Part shown: one piece after another, positions 31,956-45,044 of the stretch | Position numbering within the stretch: position 1 is the stretch's first letter | How the letters are laid out: each line of letters begins with the position of its first letter | NCBI GenBank assembly: GCA_963693315.1 | Contig: OY856187.1 | Span: 392,721,984-392,785,983 of the forward strand | DNA from: Diogma glabrata | Lineage: Eukaryota; Arthropoda; Insecta; Diptera; Cylindrotomidae | Direction: 5' to 3' | DNA: 64,000 nt | Position numbers and translations under genes: made by a program | Notes under the pieces: model-generated | Databases searched by the model: none | The model's input: only the letters and a program-made list of their open reading frames with translations | Told to the model about the DNA's origin: nothing

Positions 31956-34124
31956 AATAATAAAGAAATAGATAATTTAAAAAAAACTAATACTGACTAT
32001 AATCGTCTTATTGAATGTATCAATTCAAGTCCAATACACATCAATTCAAGTGAATCTGTTAATACAATGTACCATCAGTTTAGCTGTGAATTAAATGATA
32101 AGGTCAAAAAATGTACCGTAAAAACTGTTATTCAAAACCAATTTATCAAAGAAGTTCAACTGAAACCCTGGATAGACTCTGATTTATCAAAGATTATAAA
32201 AATTAAATAAGGTTGGTATTGCAAATTAAAAACCGCTAGAAAAAATAACAAAAGTGAATCTGTCATTAAAAAAATTGAAAGTGAACTGAAGACTTGGAAA
32301 AATAAATATACAGCATTAAAAAGAATTAAAAAAAAAGAATACTTCAGCAAAATGTTTGAACGCTGTACAAATAACTCTTCTAAAACTTGGGAAGCAATTA
32401 ATTGTGTGATCAGAGATGGTGCTGCAAAAACTAAAGATCCTATCAATCTAAAAATTGATAACAAAATCATAAGTGACAAAAAAGAAAATGCTAACATTTT
32501 AAATAATTTCTTTGCAGATGTTGGAATTTCCCTCTCATCTCATTTTGCAAACATTAAACACAGTGATACATCTCCGCCTGACGATATTAAACATCAGTTT
32601 AACATCAGTCCTACTACTGTTAGTGAAGTTTTAGATGTCATTGAAAACCTAAAAAATTCAAAATCACAAGGCCTTGATCGGTTCACTGTAAAAGTTGTGA
32701 AAGCTTGTAAAAATAAATTATCTTAGGCGCTGGTTATACTTATAAACAAATCGTTTGCATGTGGTGTTTTTCCTGAAGAACTGAAGTGTAGTAAAATAAT
32801 TCCGATAAACAAAGGTGGGGGAAAACACGATAAAAATAATTATCGTCCGATAGCTATTATGTCTGTTTTTACAAAAATATTCGAATCTGTCTTCAAGAAA
32901 CGTTTAATGAAATTCATTATTAATAACAATATCTTATGTCAGCAGCAGTATGGCTTCAGATCAGCTTCTCACACAAATATTGCACTATATAATATTGTCT
33001 CTTGTGTTCAAAATAACAAACATCTAAAGCAAAAAACGGCAGCTCTGTTCATCGATTTAAAAAAAGCATTCGACTCTGTTAACATTAAGATTCTACTGGA
33101 AAAATTAAGAAATTTAGGACTCTGCAATAAATCGTTACGGTGGTTGGAATCATATTTATCCAATAGGAAACAAATAGTGAGTTTAAATGATGTTATGTCC
33201 TCAGAAAGAAATATAAACATTGGGGTGCCGCAAGGTAGTATCTTAGGTCCAATTTTGTTCCTGTTATATATCAATGATCTGCCTAGGACAAACCTCCAAG
33301 GCAAATTATTTTTATTCGCCGACGATATAGCTTTAATATACCATGCTAGCACTGCAGCCAAATTAAGTATGAAAATGAACTCTGATCTCCTAACGTTATC
33401 AGCATGGCTTACTAACAATCAGTTACAAATGAATACCACCAAAACGAAATATATCATTTTTTATGATTACTTTAAACTTGATGTTTATTGTAATCAGATT
33501 AAACTTGAAGAAGTCGAGAACTGCAAATACCTTGGAGTGTATTTAGACAAGAGTCTTAATTTTAAAACACATATAGATTATATTTTAAGTAAATTATCAG
33601 TAATTGCTGGCATCTTTAAGAGGCTCTCTAAGGTAATTGACAACCAAATGAAAAGAATTATATTTTTCTCGTTTTTTCATAGTGCTTTAACGTATGGTAT
33701 ATCGATTTGGGGTTTTACGTTTAAATACAAGATGGAAGAGTTGCAAATTCTTCAAAATCGTGCTATAAAAAATTTGTTTTGCTTAGACAAAAGGACGAGC
33801 ACTAAATATATCCATCAATTACATAATATCTTATCAGTTAGTGACATTGCGGAACTGAGATTGTTGATCCTGACTCATAATATTGTAAACAAATTCGTTC
33901 ATACCAACACCAATTTTCTGCAAAATGATTATCATCACAACTATGCCACAAGAAGTGCTTCAAATCTACACATTGGAAATATTTATCCAAATTCACTCCT
34001 ATATCATAGCACTGTCCTTTACAATGTGGTTGCTGCTCCCACCAGGATTTTAAATAAGCAACAATTTGCTAACAACACAAAGAAAACATATTTATTGAAA
34101 ATGAAAGTCGCTGAAGGGTCTTAA
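31956..34124 (+). pseudogene. CR1-like LINE ORF2 (linker and RT), two stops, endonuclease missing
   Basis: One frame from about 31956 to 34124 is interrupted by TAA at 32208 and TAG at 32724. The first part is the endonuclease-RT linker (KPWIDSDLSKI). Then come the RT blocks SQGLDRFTVK, NNYRPIAIMS, QYGFRSASHTNIAL, catalytic FIDLKKAFDSVN, GVPQGSILGPILF and FADDIALIY, plus the CKYLGVYLDK thumb and C-terminal region. The apurinic-type endonuclease expected upstream is absent, lost at the antisense insertion. Confidence 0.85.
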
Positions 34125-34564
34125 CAGGAAGATGTTAAGATGAATGGAGGTTACAGGTCGTTTTGATTATAGTACTTTTTATTTTTATATTTTTTGAGAT
34201 AAATCTTTTTTTAATGTTTTCTTTAATCTTTATTATAATGTTTTCTATTTTCTATAAGATATTTTAATTCACCCATATATTCAGATATATTATATAGTAT
34301 TAATCAAATAGGCTAAATATTAAAGTTTTAACATAATTGGTTTTTAACCTTTTTTAACCTTTCTCTAATTATATTTTTTAATTTTAAATTTTCATATATT
34401 TTTATTTGCACTTGCCGCCGTGCTGAAATAATTTTTATTGCAATTGTCGTATACTTAAAATTAAATTTTAAATTATTTTAAACGAATAAAATTGTGGAAA
34501 TTCCTTGTATGAGCTTATGCTCAGTTGGATGTTTTTGATTTTAATAAATAAATAAATAAATAAA
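34125..34564 (+). other. LINE 3' UTR and TAAA tail
   Basis: AT-rich 3' UTR ending in a small inverted motif (GAGCTTATGCTC at 34510-34521) and five to six TAAA repeats. A stem close to the tail is common in LINE 3' ends used for RT recognition. Confidence 0.6.
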
Positions 34565-34565
34565 T

Positions 34566-34760
34566 ATTGAAGATTTAAACTTAGAGGTGTTCGGGAGACC
34601 CTCCGCCATTTAGTCCAAATTTGAAATAAATCCAGATCTTCCATTTTCAAGTAAACCTGTATCATTTGCCAAAGTTTCATTAAGATCCTATGCAGAAAAC
34701 TCACCCAAGTATTAAGTCTTCGCTTAATTTTAGAAACATGTATTACATACAATTCTAAAT
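34566..34760 (+). repeat. Tandem repeat S, continuation after the LINE
   Basis: GAGGTGTTCGGGAGACCCTC then CGCCATTTAGTCCAAAT and TGCCAAAGTTTCATTAAGAT match the S subunits, confirming that the LINE split the S array. A short tandem of ATTGTAAATTAAG (34790-34820) follows before the next LINE. Confidence 0.65.
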
Positions 34761-34831
34761 TAACAACATATTTGGTGAAGATGATAAAATTTGTAAATTA
34801 AGATTGTAAATTAAGATTGTAAACAAAAATT

Positions 34832-37351
34832 ATGGACGAGATTAGAGCAAAGTCCCCTAATTGTGAAGTTATCGTTACCGGTGACTTCAACGTCCACAAC
34901 AAATCATGGTTGGAATTCTCCAAATCGACCGACGATGTTGACAATAGTGGAAAACTGGCAGAAATTTTTGCCGCGTCTCAGGGCCTATTCCAAATTATTA
35001 AAAGCCCGACTTTCACTCCCCGTAATGGCGGTGATAATAGTTTTCTTTTAGATCTCTATCTTACCACAATGCCAGATATTACGAGTGTCGATGTCGCGAA
35101 AGGTAGTATTGGAAATTCTGATCATTATTTAATCTCATCAGTTATCAAAACTGATTTACTTAAAACTACAGCTCCCAAACCCCGTAAAATATTTCACTAC
35201 TCAAAAATGGATAAGAGTGGTCTTCAAAATTTTTTCCATGGTTTCCCTTTCGACCGTCATTGTTTTTACACTGACAATGTAAATGTTTCTGCTCAAAACT
35301 TTACAGAAACCATCCAATTTGCTATAAATAAATTTGTCCCTTTCTCCATAGTAAAACCCAAACAAAAATACTTGTATTCGAAAGCTGCCAAAACGGCACT
35401 TAGAAACAAACGTAGATCATTTAATATTTGGATTCATAACAAAACTCCCACTAATCGATCCCAATATCTAAAGGCCAACAAAATATCTAACCAGATTATC
35501 TCAAACGAAAAGTCTGAAATTGACAGAGCGAAAGCCTCAAAACTTACGTCTATGTCTGTTTCTGACAAGAGTTTCTACAGTGCCATTAATTCTTTAAATT
35601 CTGGTACAAAATTTTCTATTCCCCTATTATTGATGGTAATTTAATCGTCAATGATCCCGCAAGAAAAGCAAACTTGTTCGCTAAACGCTTTGCTCTAAAC
35701 TCCACTGTTTTGGAAACTCCTAAAGAAATACCCCAAATCCAGTCTTCAGGAGTTAATATGAATGAACTTCACTTCAAACCCAAAATAGTCGCTAAACTTT
35801 TAAAGGGTTTAAACATCAACAAAGCATCAGGAATGGACAATATTCCACCCATTATTTTAAAAACCTTTTCCAAAGAACTTGCACCAACTTTAACTAAAAT
35901 ATTCTACCAATCCTACAAATCTGGTATATTTCCCTCGTGCTGGAAGTTGGCAAATGTCCAGCCCGTCCCCAAAAAGGGACCAAAATCCGATATCTCAAAT
36001 TATAGGCCAATAGCTTTACTATCGGTCTTATCCAAAGTCTATGAGCATTATATTAATACACATATTTCAAAATTTCTGGAAGAAAATCATTTAATATCCG
36101 ACAGCCAATACGGTTTTCGAAACAAAAGATCAATTACCGATCTATTAAACTATGTAGCGCATTGTTGGAACAGCAAACTTGATAAAGGTGGTGAAACATA
36201 CGTTATCGCTTTAGACATCTCCAAGGTATTCGATCGAGTCTGGCATGCCAACTTAATCAACAAGCTCGTTGCGTACGGTTTTCATCCCAATGTTGTGAAG
36301 CTGATTCAAAATTTTCTATCCGACCGATACATTTTGGTAACCTTAGACGGATTTTCTTCTGAGTCTAAACTAATTAACGCTGGTGTACCCCAAGGCTCAG
36401 TATTGTCCCAAACCCTATTTTTGATTTATATCAACGAATTGTTGAAAATCACCAGCAACCCAATAAATATTTTTGCAGATGATAGTACTCTGCACAAGTC
36501 GTTCTTCAAAAGGTAAAACGCACGAACGAATTAATCCTGCCCAGAGAGACGCTGCTATAAACGTGAACAAAGACCTGAATAAAGTCGCCGACTGGGGTGA
36601 CCAAAACCTTGTCAATTTCAACTCCACCAAAACACAGCTGTTGATTGTTTCCAGATTAAAGACCGAGTTCCCCAAAGATATTTTATTTAGTATGTGTGAT
36701 GAGCCAATAGGTGAATGTAAAAACATTCGTTTATTGGGTGTCACAGTTTCAAATTACCTACTCTGGAACGATCATGTAATGGCGATGGCAAAAAGCGCGT
36801 CTAAAAAACTCGGCCTCCTAAATAGATGCAAAAAATTTTTCACTCCATACCAATTGCTCCATGTTTATAAGTCCTATATTCGTCCCTGTATGAAGTACTG
36901 CTGTCAAGTTTGGGGTGCTGCCTCTGTTTCCATTTTGGCCCTCTTGGACTCTGTTCAAAAGCGAGCTATACGAATTGTAGGTGATCGAACTTTGACATCA
37001 AAACTTGATTCCCTACAACATCGTCGCACTGTTGCTGACCTCGTTGTTTTTTACAAATATCGTCATCAGCAGTGCTCAGATGAAATCAGCGGCATCATGC
37101 CTCAAACTTATTCTTACTCCCGTTCCACTCGGCAATCGGCTGCCGCAACCAGTGAAACGGTAAAGATCCCGCCGCGCTGTCATAAAGGCAGATCGCAGAG
37201 AGACTTCTTTGTCCGAACTGCGTACAAATGGAATAGTTTGCCGGAACACTTAGTCTCAGGTGGCTTCAACCCACAGATGTTTAAAAAAAGCGTTAATCTA
37301 CACCTCAGAACGCCAGTTGTTGTGGGACCCAGGTCTAGACCTAGGTCTTAA
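34832..37351 (+). pseudogene. 5'-truncated LINE ORF2 (endonuclease C-half plus RT), two frameshifts
   Basis: It starts inside an apurinic-type endonuclease: VTGDFNVHN and NSDHYLI carry catalytic-type Asn/Asp/His. The frame shifts near 35630, then the RT runs from about 35640 to 36516: NKASGMDNIPP, SNYRPIALLS, QYGFRNKRS, catalytic ALDISKVFDRVW, GVPQGSVLSQTLF and FADDSTLH. A second frameshift near 36500 leads to the last part (KADWGDQ-like thumb, YKSYIRPCMKYC) ending at 37351. The 3' UTR ends near an A-run at 37411-37421. This RT family resembles the fragment at 49181-50085. The sequence upstream of 34832 is not open, so the truncation is real. Confidence 0.85.
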
Positions 37352-37425
37352 AAGGTATTTATGTGTTGTTGTGACACATATTCTAAACCCTATTACACAA
37401 CACATTTTATTAAAAAAAAAAATAT

Positions 37426-37979
37426 AATTTTGATATATAAATGTAATTGTTTCAGGTTATACTATCTTTCCTACGTTATTTTTTATTTCATAAAATTAAG
37501 TTTAACAAAAAAAACATTGATCAAAGCAAACTACCGATTAAAACGATAGTTAAATAAAAAGCAAATGTGTACACTTACACAACAACCTCCCAAATTTTCA
37601 TGATGATTAATGTATTAATGCATAAAGTACAAACAGACATACTTTCAATTTTATATATATTCAATATTTATTTATCATGATGACTCGAATGCAAATTGCA
37701 AAAGACAGTAGCAATATAACTTAAACTGCGTTATGGATCAATTTTTTAAAATTCGTAAAAAGAAATTTTTATTATTTTTATGAATTCATTAATTAAAAAA
37801 ATAATTTTAATGGTATTTACCATACCAGGAACTATGTTCCATACCAGGAATTGAACTCCTGACCTACAGAACATCAGTATTTCATATTTAAAAAATATTT
37901 TTTATTAAAAATTCATATTAAAAATGATGCCGCGAATATATAAATTTTACCTCATATAAAATTTACAACGCGCCTAAAG
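37426..37979. other. AT-rich spacer
   Basis: No gene. A duplicated CCATACCAGGAA at 37822-37851 lies beside AATTGAACTCCTGACC, which looks like a tRNA T-arm on the minus strand; see rejected items. Confidence 0.5.
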
Positions 37980-38725
37980 AAGTTTTCACTTCAAAAATTT
38001 TCATAATCAAATCCATTAAAATTAATTTTTTCTTTTCCAAATTTTTTCAAATAATTTCAATAGAAAATAATAATTTACTAAAATTAATTTCAATTTCATT
38101 AAATAACTTTTTCCATTTTTTTTCTCAAAGAAATATTTTAAACTCAAACACCTAAAAACACTTTATTATTTTATACATTTTTTTTCAATATTCTGATATT
38201 GAAAAAAAATTTGCCAATGTTTATTTCCATTATGTTCAATACAAATGTATTTCAAAATTAAAACAATGACAACAATTTACACTACTTCATAATTTTTACC
38301 AATATTTTCAAAACAAAGAATTTTTCCAATTTTTTACAAACATTTTCAATTCAAAAAATTTTTCAAAACGAAATCCATTTGCATTAATTTTCACAATTTA
38401 ATTTTTTTTCCAATGTTTTGAATGTGAAGAAATTTTCTCAATTTTTCTCTCAATATTTTCTTTTCAAAGAATTTTTCAAAACCAAATATATTAACATTGA
38501 CATTTTTCACATCAATTTAATTTTTTCCAAAATATTTTGAATACGAAGAATTTTTACAATTGTTTTTCAAAATTTTCAATACAAAACATTTTTCCAATTT
38601 TTTCCATTTTCTTGAACAATAGAATTTTCAAAAACCAAGTCTTCATTAATTTTCACGATTTAAATTTTTGTCCCAATATTTTCGATACAAAGAATTTGTT
38701 AACAATATTTTGATTTTTTAAAAAA
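37980..38725 (+). repeat. Degenerate ~110-bp AT-rich tandem repeat
   Basis: Recurring order of TTTTCAAAA.C.AA.TC, CATTAATTTTCAC, ATTTAATTTTTT.CCAA, ATTTTGAAT.CGAAGAATTTTT, then CAATTTTT. It recurs at about 38000, 38110, 38350, 38470 and 38620 with heavy divergence. It resembles an old satellite. Confidence 0.55.
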
Positions 38726-39539
38726 CGCTGAAGGTCGAAATAAGACGATGGTCATAATTCGACAAAACCCATTAACGAAATTTTTCACCGAAAATGCTAG
38801 CATTCATATGACCGGCCAACATCAGTCATCAGCGCTACGCTATTTTGGTCTGCTCTTTCAGGTTTTCTTTCAGTGCCATTACTACACAAAGCACATGCTT
38901 CATGCTACTAGTTCATCACACAAAACGCATGTATCAATGTAGGGTATTATAAACAATTGATAACAGATATTTTTAATTAAAAATTGACCGCATTTGAGAA
39001 CACCACATAATCTTGATGGATTGATAAATGAAATTAGTCGAAATAAAATGAGACGTTAAACCAGTAGCAATGAACCAGTGTGGCTATTTTTTATGGTGAT
39101 TATGTGGTTCCAGGAAGGAAGCTGTGACGCCCAGTAAACGAATGTTTTTACGTTCACATAATTGATCCGGACCCATATTAAGTGAAATATCCTAAAACAT
39201 TACATTACTTAAATTACTTATTGTTTTAATTTTTTGTGTATACTAATGTGTTTTAATTTTAACATACATTTGAAATGTTAATTTATTTAGGTTAACATAC
39301 CTATGACAGACCTAACTCTTGCTCTTGCTGACCGCCAAATAATACCAATATCAGAATTACTCTCAAAATTATACAACTAATAAAATAAATTAAATCACAA
39401 TAAAAAAAATGTAAAAACTCTATTTACCCCAATAAAAAATTGCTTCCAACCACTTATTTCGAAAGGACGGGCATCTCCGCACAGGCACCATCTATCAAAA
39501 AATAACTTAAGAGAACGAATTTTGACTACCTTATACTAT
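38726..39539. other. Spacer, no gene supported
   Basis: A GC-richer patch at 38740-38945 holds a 64-residue frame with no recognised domain. No repeat match elsewhere in the window was seen. Confidence 0.4.
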
Positions 39540-39850
39540 AATAGAGTAGGTTTGTTTTAGTGACTTTGTGACAAAGAAACCTTGTGGCAACCCTTGTGAC
39601 AAAGAAAAGTGAAATAAATATTTTGTCACAAAAGTGGAATCGTCCGAAATATAGTTCGTCACACTTCTTCATTGCTTCTTTCGTTAGAAGTAGATTTCTA
39701 AACAATGATTACAGGTGTTGAGAAAAAAGAGCTTTCTTTGATTTAATGAGTTATTTGGATACTTTCCCTGTATTAAAACATATTCTGGTCCTTCGAGCCG
39801 GATCGTCTTGGTCCTTCGAGCCGGTAGAAGTTTTGGTGGTTTTTGTTAAG
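39540..39850 (+). other. Possible BEL/Pao leader remnant (duplicated GGTCCTTCGAGCCGG)
   Basis: GGTCCTTCGAGCCGG occurs twice in tandem (about 39788-39804 and 39811-39827). From memory this motif is found in the untranslated leaders of insect BEL/Pao retrotransposons; I cannot verify this here. Nearby CTTGTGGCAA/CTTGTGACAA repeats (39580-39605) would fit LTR-adjacent sequence. No gag frame follows. Confidence 0.3.
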
Positions 39851-42800
39851 TGATTCATTAGAACAAGAATCTAGAATTTATATCCGCGTTAACAATTTTA
39901 AAATATCTCAACTTTGTGCAAAAGACAATTAGATATAGTGACCATTGTAAAATGACAAACTAAGTGATTTTCTATATTTTGGTTCTAATCATAAGACAAC
40001 ATATATACAAACATTTAAAGAAGTATGTCAATGTAACATTGTTGCATATACTTACCATAAACAGGTTGCTTTTATATTTGAAGAAAAACGTAAACATGCA
40101 ATCCTTTTACGTGCTAAATAATCCTGTTAATAATCAAATTAAATCAAAAATATAAAACGTATTTGATTATATCTACAAACCCCATTCCAACATCATATGT
40201 CAAACTTTTCCTTGAAAAAAAAAGCACACAACAATTTTCTGTTTGTTTGACGAAATAATTTGTAATTTATTATGGTTGTATTACATGAAAGCACAGAAAT
40301 GAAATTGATTTGATTCAATTTCATAATTTTTGTTCCGGTAACAATTTGAACTGTAAAACGTAAAAAGAAACAACAACAACATCAATCGTATTATTCGGTT
40401 TTGTTTGTTAGTTTCTATAAATTGAACTATATCCAACACAACATATTGTGTTGATTTGCTATAATATTCTGCTTGTTATATTAATGTTGATTAATGTAAG
40501 CATAGAACTTGCTTAGCAAAAAATTTTTAGGTTATATATTTTATTTTGTGTTTCAAAATTTGTTTTAATCAATAATTGGGAATTTTTATGAACTGGCTGG
40601 ACTGGGTAGTACAAATTAACAATTATAAATATTTTAGCCAACATTTGTGATTCAGTATGGCGAATGATTATAATTATTTTAGAAATGGTTGAAAAAAATT
40701 TATATAACAAACGAGCAAAGCTTTTATTTTTTCAACACAATTTGTTTTTATAATTTTATTATTTTGGTATTTGTTTTTTAATATGCTAGTCATACTACTG
40801 CGCTATGCTTTTATTATTCAACTTAATGATTCTCTAATTGTTGTTTTAGTTTTAAATTTTTCTTGGGCACTTAACATAATAATTGAAGAAATTTATTTTA
40901 CATTGTATTAAAATATTTGTTTTTCATTTGTAATAAAAATTGTTGGCGAGGATATGGAAAATAAAAGGAGTTCAATTTATACAGTGCAATCCAGTTAATT
41001 AAAGGTTAAAATTCCATAGTTTATGTAAAGGGATGTTAGGGTGACCTCCACAATGGACACACAATTGTATGTCTCCCCTTTGTATATTAATGATAAAATT
41101 ATCTTGGTTTTTATACTCAAGCATTCTTTTTTCAAACTAATAATAAAATTAATCTTTGTGTGGTAGGACATGTTCCAATTGCACCCGTTTTCCAGATGCA
41201 GCCAAGCTGGCGTGTAGGTACATAAGGGAACCGGAGCTCTGCCATAAATATCGACAAAAAATTAAACAAAAGGCTAGGGGTAAACCAATGTTTTTTTGAT
41301 TCAAATCTTTGCTAATGACATAAAAATCGAAAACTTGCACCGTAATGATATTTGAGCTTAATCGAACAATGAATGGCAGCATTTTTTCGTTTTGTATAGA
41401 AAAATTTCGGCTGTTGGAGCTTTTTTGGATGATGTTTGGTTTTATGTAGTAATCAACTTACTTTGTCGACTATCTAAGTTGACTAATTCAAGTTCGGTCG
41501 TTGCCAATTTTTAATCACCTCGGCAAGTAACTTTAACGTAACTGCTAATGCTAATAATAAATGATATCACATATGTCGTGCAATATCACCTGATTTTATT
41601 TTAACATCCTAGAGAATAGAGTTTCCGAATAACATAGGTCAGTCAGAGAGAAACGAAAGCAAATCTTATCCTATTGTTGCTAAATCTAAGCTTTTACACT
41701 TGCTCTATGTCATATATCTATTTTTACTCTTAAGATCAATAACAAGTTATAAATCCTTTACCAAAATCTTCAAATGTTTACATTCGACTTTAATTTAATG
41801 GTTGTAGTTTTCTTTATTTTCACTTTCTTGGGTAAATACTAATTTATTATTTGGTTTGTGTACCACACCACTAACTTATTTAAGAATCTTTGTTGTTGAT
41901 TTCGTTTTGAGATTAGTAGTTTTGTTTTGTTGATCTTTGGAACAAGAACTTAAGCGAAATTATTTGCAAAAGCTTTGGGAATAATTAATTTTTTTGTTTG
42001 TTTGTTTGACTTAAATTTAAATAAGACATGTGTTGTATTCTAATTCATTAACTCTATGAATTGGTAACAATAATGGTTTTGCATAGTAGTCTTAAGAAAT
42101 CGGCGTCAGATCTTTCACATTAAAAGTTTATAATTTCAAGTTCAATGACGTTTAGGACCTTAAGCTCCAAATCCTTTTTTTGCAAGCCCACTTGTTTCAT
42201 GTAGCAATTACTGTGTGCGATATCGTGCATAACTATTGTAAAAATATTAAATTGAAACCTCACTTTTGCTTAGAGTAAAAAGACAAAAAAAATCTAAATT
42301 TAAGTTTCATCTTTGTATTCCAATTTTTAAGTTTCAGTTATCAATCGAATTCTCGTATCCAAATAAAAAGAAATTAAAATTAAACCAAACATGTCTATCA
42401 AAATAGTTATATCAAACATAAAGTTTTTCCCAAAGAGCTTTTATGACAAAATATATTTACCCAAAAGATTATTCAATAACTGATTAAACATTGTAAACTT
42501 ATCACTTATATTTTAAGTTTGTAGTCTGACACTTATATATGTCAATATTTGCCATATTATTATGTTACCATTACCATCTTCAAAAATTCTATCAATTTCA
42601 TTTTCTGATTAAGTTTGTCAAAAATACTTGAGCAAATCAATAATCTTATGTCGCATTCTTATACATATTTCATTATTACTTTATTCATCGAAAATGTTGA
42701 TGTGAACGTTTACTTTTGTGGTTAATAAATTTTACACGTTTTGATGAAATATTAATGGGCTCATTAAATATATTTTTTCCAAAAAATATGAGATTTTTCG

Positions 42801-44676
42801 ATTGAGTTGTACGTGTTCAATTTTTTTTAAGCAAATACAGCAAAGTTATTCGGTGTTCAACACTCGTACAGAATTAACCCTTAAAAAAATTAAATTATTT
42901 TGTTAGCATATATTGATACATAGTTTACATTTATATTATTGTTCGAAGGTAGCATGCTTGCAATAATTTTAAGCAAATCATTTTCTTTAATAAAATTTAA
43001 GTGTCCGATTAAAGCACAGTTGTTTAAGTTTACAAAAAGTTATTCAAGTCGTACAACATAAAAGTTCCATAAAAATAAATAATTTCATTTATTTATTTAA
43101 TTTAGCTTTTAAAAATGTTCAACTACCTGGAAAAAAACAATAAAATAAATGCATATAAACCAAAAACACAAGACATGAAATTCGATATAATACCAATATA
43201 AAACCATATCACACTGTGAGTCACAATGGGATATAAAGATACAAAAGAATTGACTATACTTAAAAATTGGAAAAGGATATTTTTCAGGAAACCGGTGTTT
43301 GCTTATGGGTTATGTGTATACTTTTCCTTTATTTCTCTTTTTTACGGTAAATAAAATTAAGATCGTCCATAAAAGTGGTACCTTTTTATTGTTAATGGGA
43401 TTACGATAATATCAAAATACAGTAAAAAATATTGATAGAGATAAATAACAAGAATTATTTATATGACTATTGTGTCTATAAAATAGGATGTAATAGACAC
43501 AGCTTAAATTAATCTATCAAATTTTATTTGATTAAATTATTATTGAAAATGGGTTGAATAACCCACACCAGCTCCTTTCAAAACCATCAGAATTTAAAAT
43601 CTTGAATTTTAGTGTCACTGTTCGTATCACAGTTAAAGATGTTTGCATTGCAAAACAGAAGGACTACATTTTATTTTATAGTTATTTCTTTATTAAATTG
43701 GGATGACCTTGTATTAATCTAATCAGTTGCAACCGTATAAGTTTAAATACAAATATAATCGGTTTCTCTCAGTTTTCTTTCCATTCGTTGTAACGTCCCA
43801 GCACAGTGTTTATGTTCCTGCAAAATAGCAGGCTATCGATCAACACTTACAAAGATTCCTCTATATACAGTTCAATTAGTGACTCTATGATAGTTTCATG
43901 TTCAGTATGCTCCTAGAATGTTTTCTAACACATAAGGAAAGAGAGTAGATTGATAGGTCAAAGGTCACTGAAGTGCAAGAAAAGAGCTATCACCTCCTTA
44001 GCAATGAAAACTTTGTTGATTTTGGTACATTAAATAGATGTATGAGAAATTCCAACGCAGACCAAAGTTATTTTAACTATAGCCAATTCTGAATTATTCT
44101 GTAGTTCAACAGTTATAACATTAGTTAGGACTAGTTGACCTGGTTTAAATGATTTAAATTGTATAATTGACCAGAGAATCTTTGGGCATCTGGGGGAAGG
44201 CGTGTATTCATTAATAGTTCGATTTCTTTCATACTAGAAGTACTGCAAAGTCTCATTTGATTTACCAAGATATTGCTGGGTTGGTTCCAAGAATTTTTCT
44301 CAGCCTAGAAGTGATCGCGGACTCCTCGATATTTTCACAAGAGATTCTTTGGGATTTCCTCTAAGCTATTCATAATTCCAGAGACCAACCAAAGTGAGTT
44401 TTGGTTTATCTCTACGCTAATAGTGACCATATTGTTGTCACAATAATTAGGTTTTCGTTTTCAGGTATGAAAACACTCGTTATTTTTAGTTAAAATATAT
44501 CTCTTACCTCATTGTTCCTCACATGGAGGAGGTTATGATTTTAAATTCTGAGCCTGGTTATTGAATTTTTTGATATTCTTGGTTCCTGAATCAGCAAGAT
44601 GTCCTCACCCGTACTAGAGTGTTGGGCTATAAGTACCAACAATGCGGTTTTGGAGTGGTGAGGGTTAATTTGGAAA
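39851..44676. other. AT-rich DNA, no gene seen
   Basis: Nearly 5 kb without a convincing gene. The 63-77 residue frames at 39964, 40513 and 41149 are unsupported. The slightly GC-richer 43740-44640 block may be retrotransposon-derived on the minus strand, but I could not identify a domain. Confidence 0.5.
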
Positions 44677-45040
44677 TTTATTTATTTTTTATTTATTTAT
44701 TTATTTATTTGTGGAATCACTATCAAGAATAGTAGAGGAATTGCGTGCCTTAAGATTTAAATTTTCCGACTGGCTGCAGTCTGTGAGTTCGATTATGCCA
44801 TTCCTCAGCCTAGTACAAATACTTAATTGCACTCGAGAGTTATGCAAGAAGACGGATTCAAATGCGCAAAAAACAGAGACTCTGACGACCTCAGAAGTCG
44901 GAGAATGCAAGACCATCTGCCACACTACATAAAATTTAGTTATTAGATTTTTAAAAAATTTAAATTTTTCACTAACCCCATAATTTTTACTTGATCCAAC
45001 TCTTCGTGCTTCTTCCGTACTAGCCAAGCATAGTGCATAA
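44677..45040 (-). repeat. Possible retroposon fragment with TAAA-type tail
   Basis: A run of TTTA repeats (44677-44711) reads on the minus strand as the TAAA tail of a LINE or SINE whose body would be 44712-45040. That body is GC-richer than its surroundings. The 139-residue minus-strand frame shows no RT motif, and no Pol III box was convincing. Confidence 0.3.
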
Positions 45041-45044
45041 AATA

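Larger units (their letters stand above)
29838..34564 (+). mobile_element. CR1-like LINE inserted in tandem repeat S
   Basis: Contains a 5' UTR, a PHD/coiled-coil ORF1, an RT-bearing ORF2 and a 3' tail of TAAA repeats (34542-34564). Repeat S is present on both sides, showing where it went in. TATTG lies at both edges (29834-29838 and 34565-34569), a possible short target duplication. The ORF1-PHD/ORF2 arrangement is that of CR1-type elements. It is broken by frameshift, stops and the antisense LINE at 30669-31955. Confidence 0.75.

Noticed and set aside
37822..37870. tRNA T-arm-like sequence on the minus strand (CAGGAGTTCAATTCCTGG)
   Set aside because: The stem pairs, but the loop position does not fit a canonical T-loop, and no acceptor stem, D-arm or anticodon arm could be placed around it.
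43740..44640. Possible minus-strand retroelement integrase tail
   Set aside because: Only one weak motif (FKPGQLVL) was seen, with stops around it; not enough to name a family.
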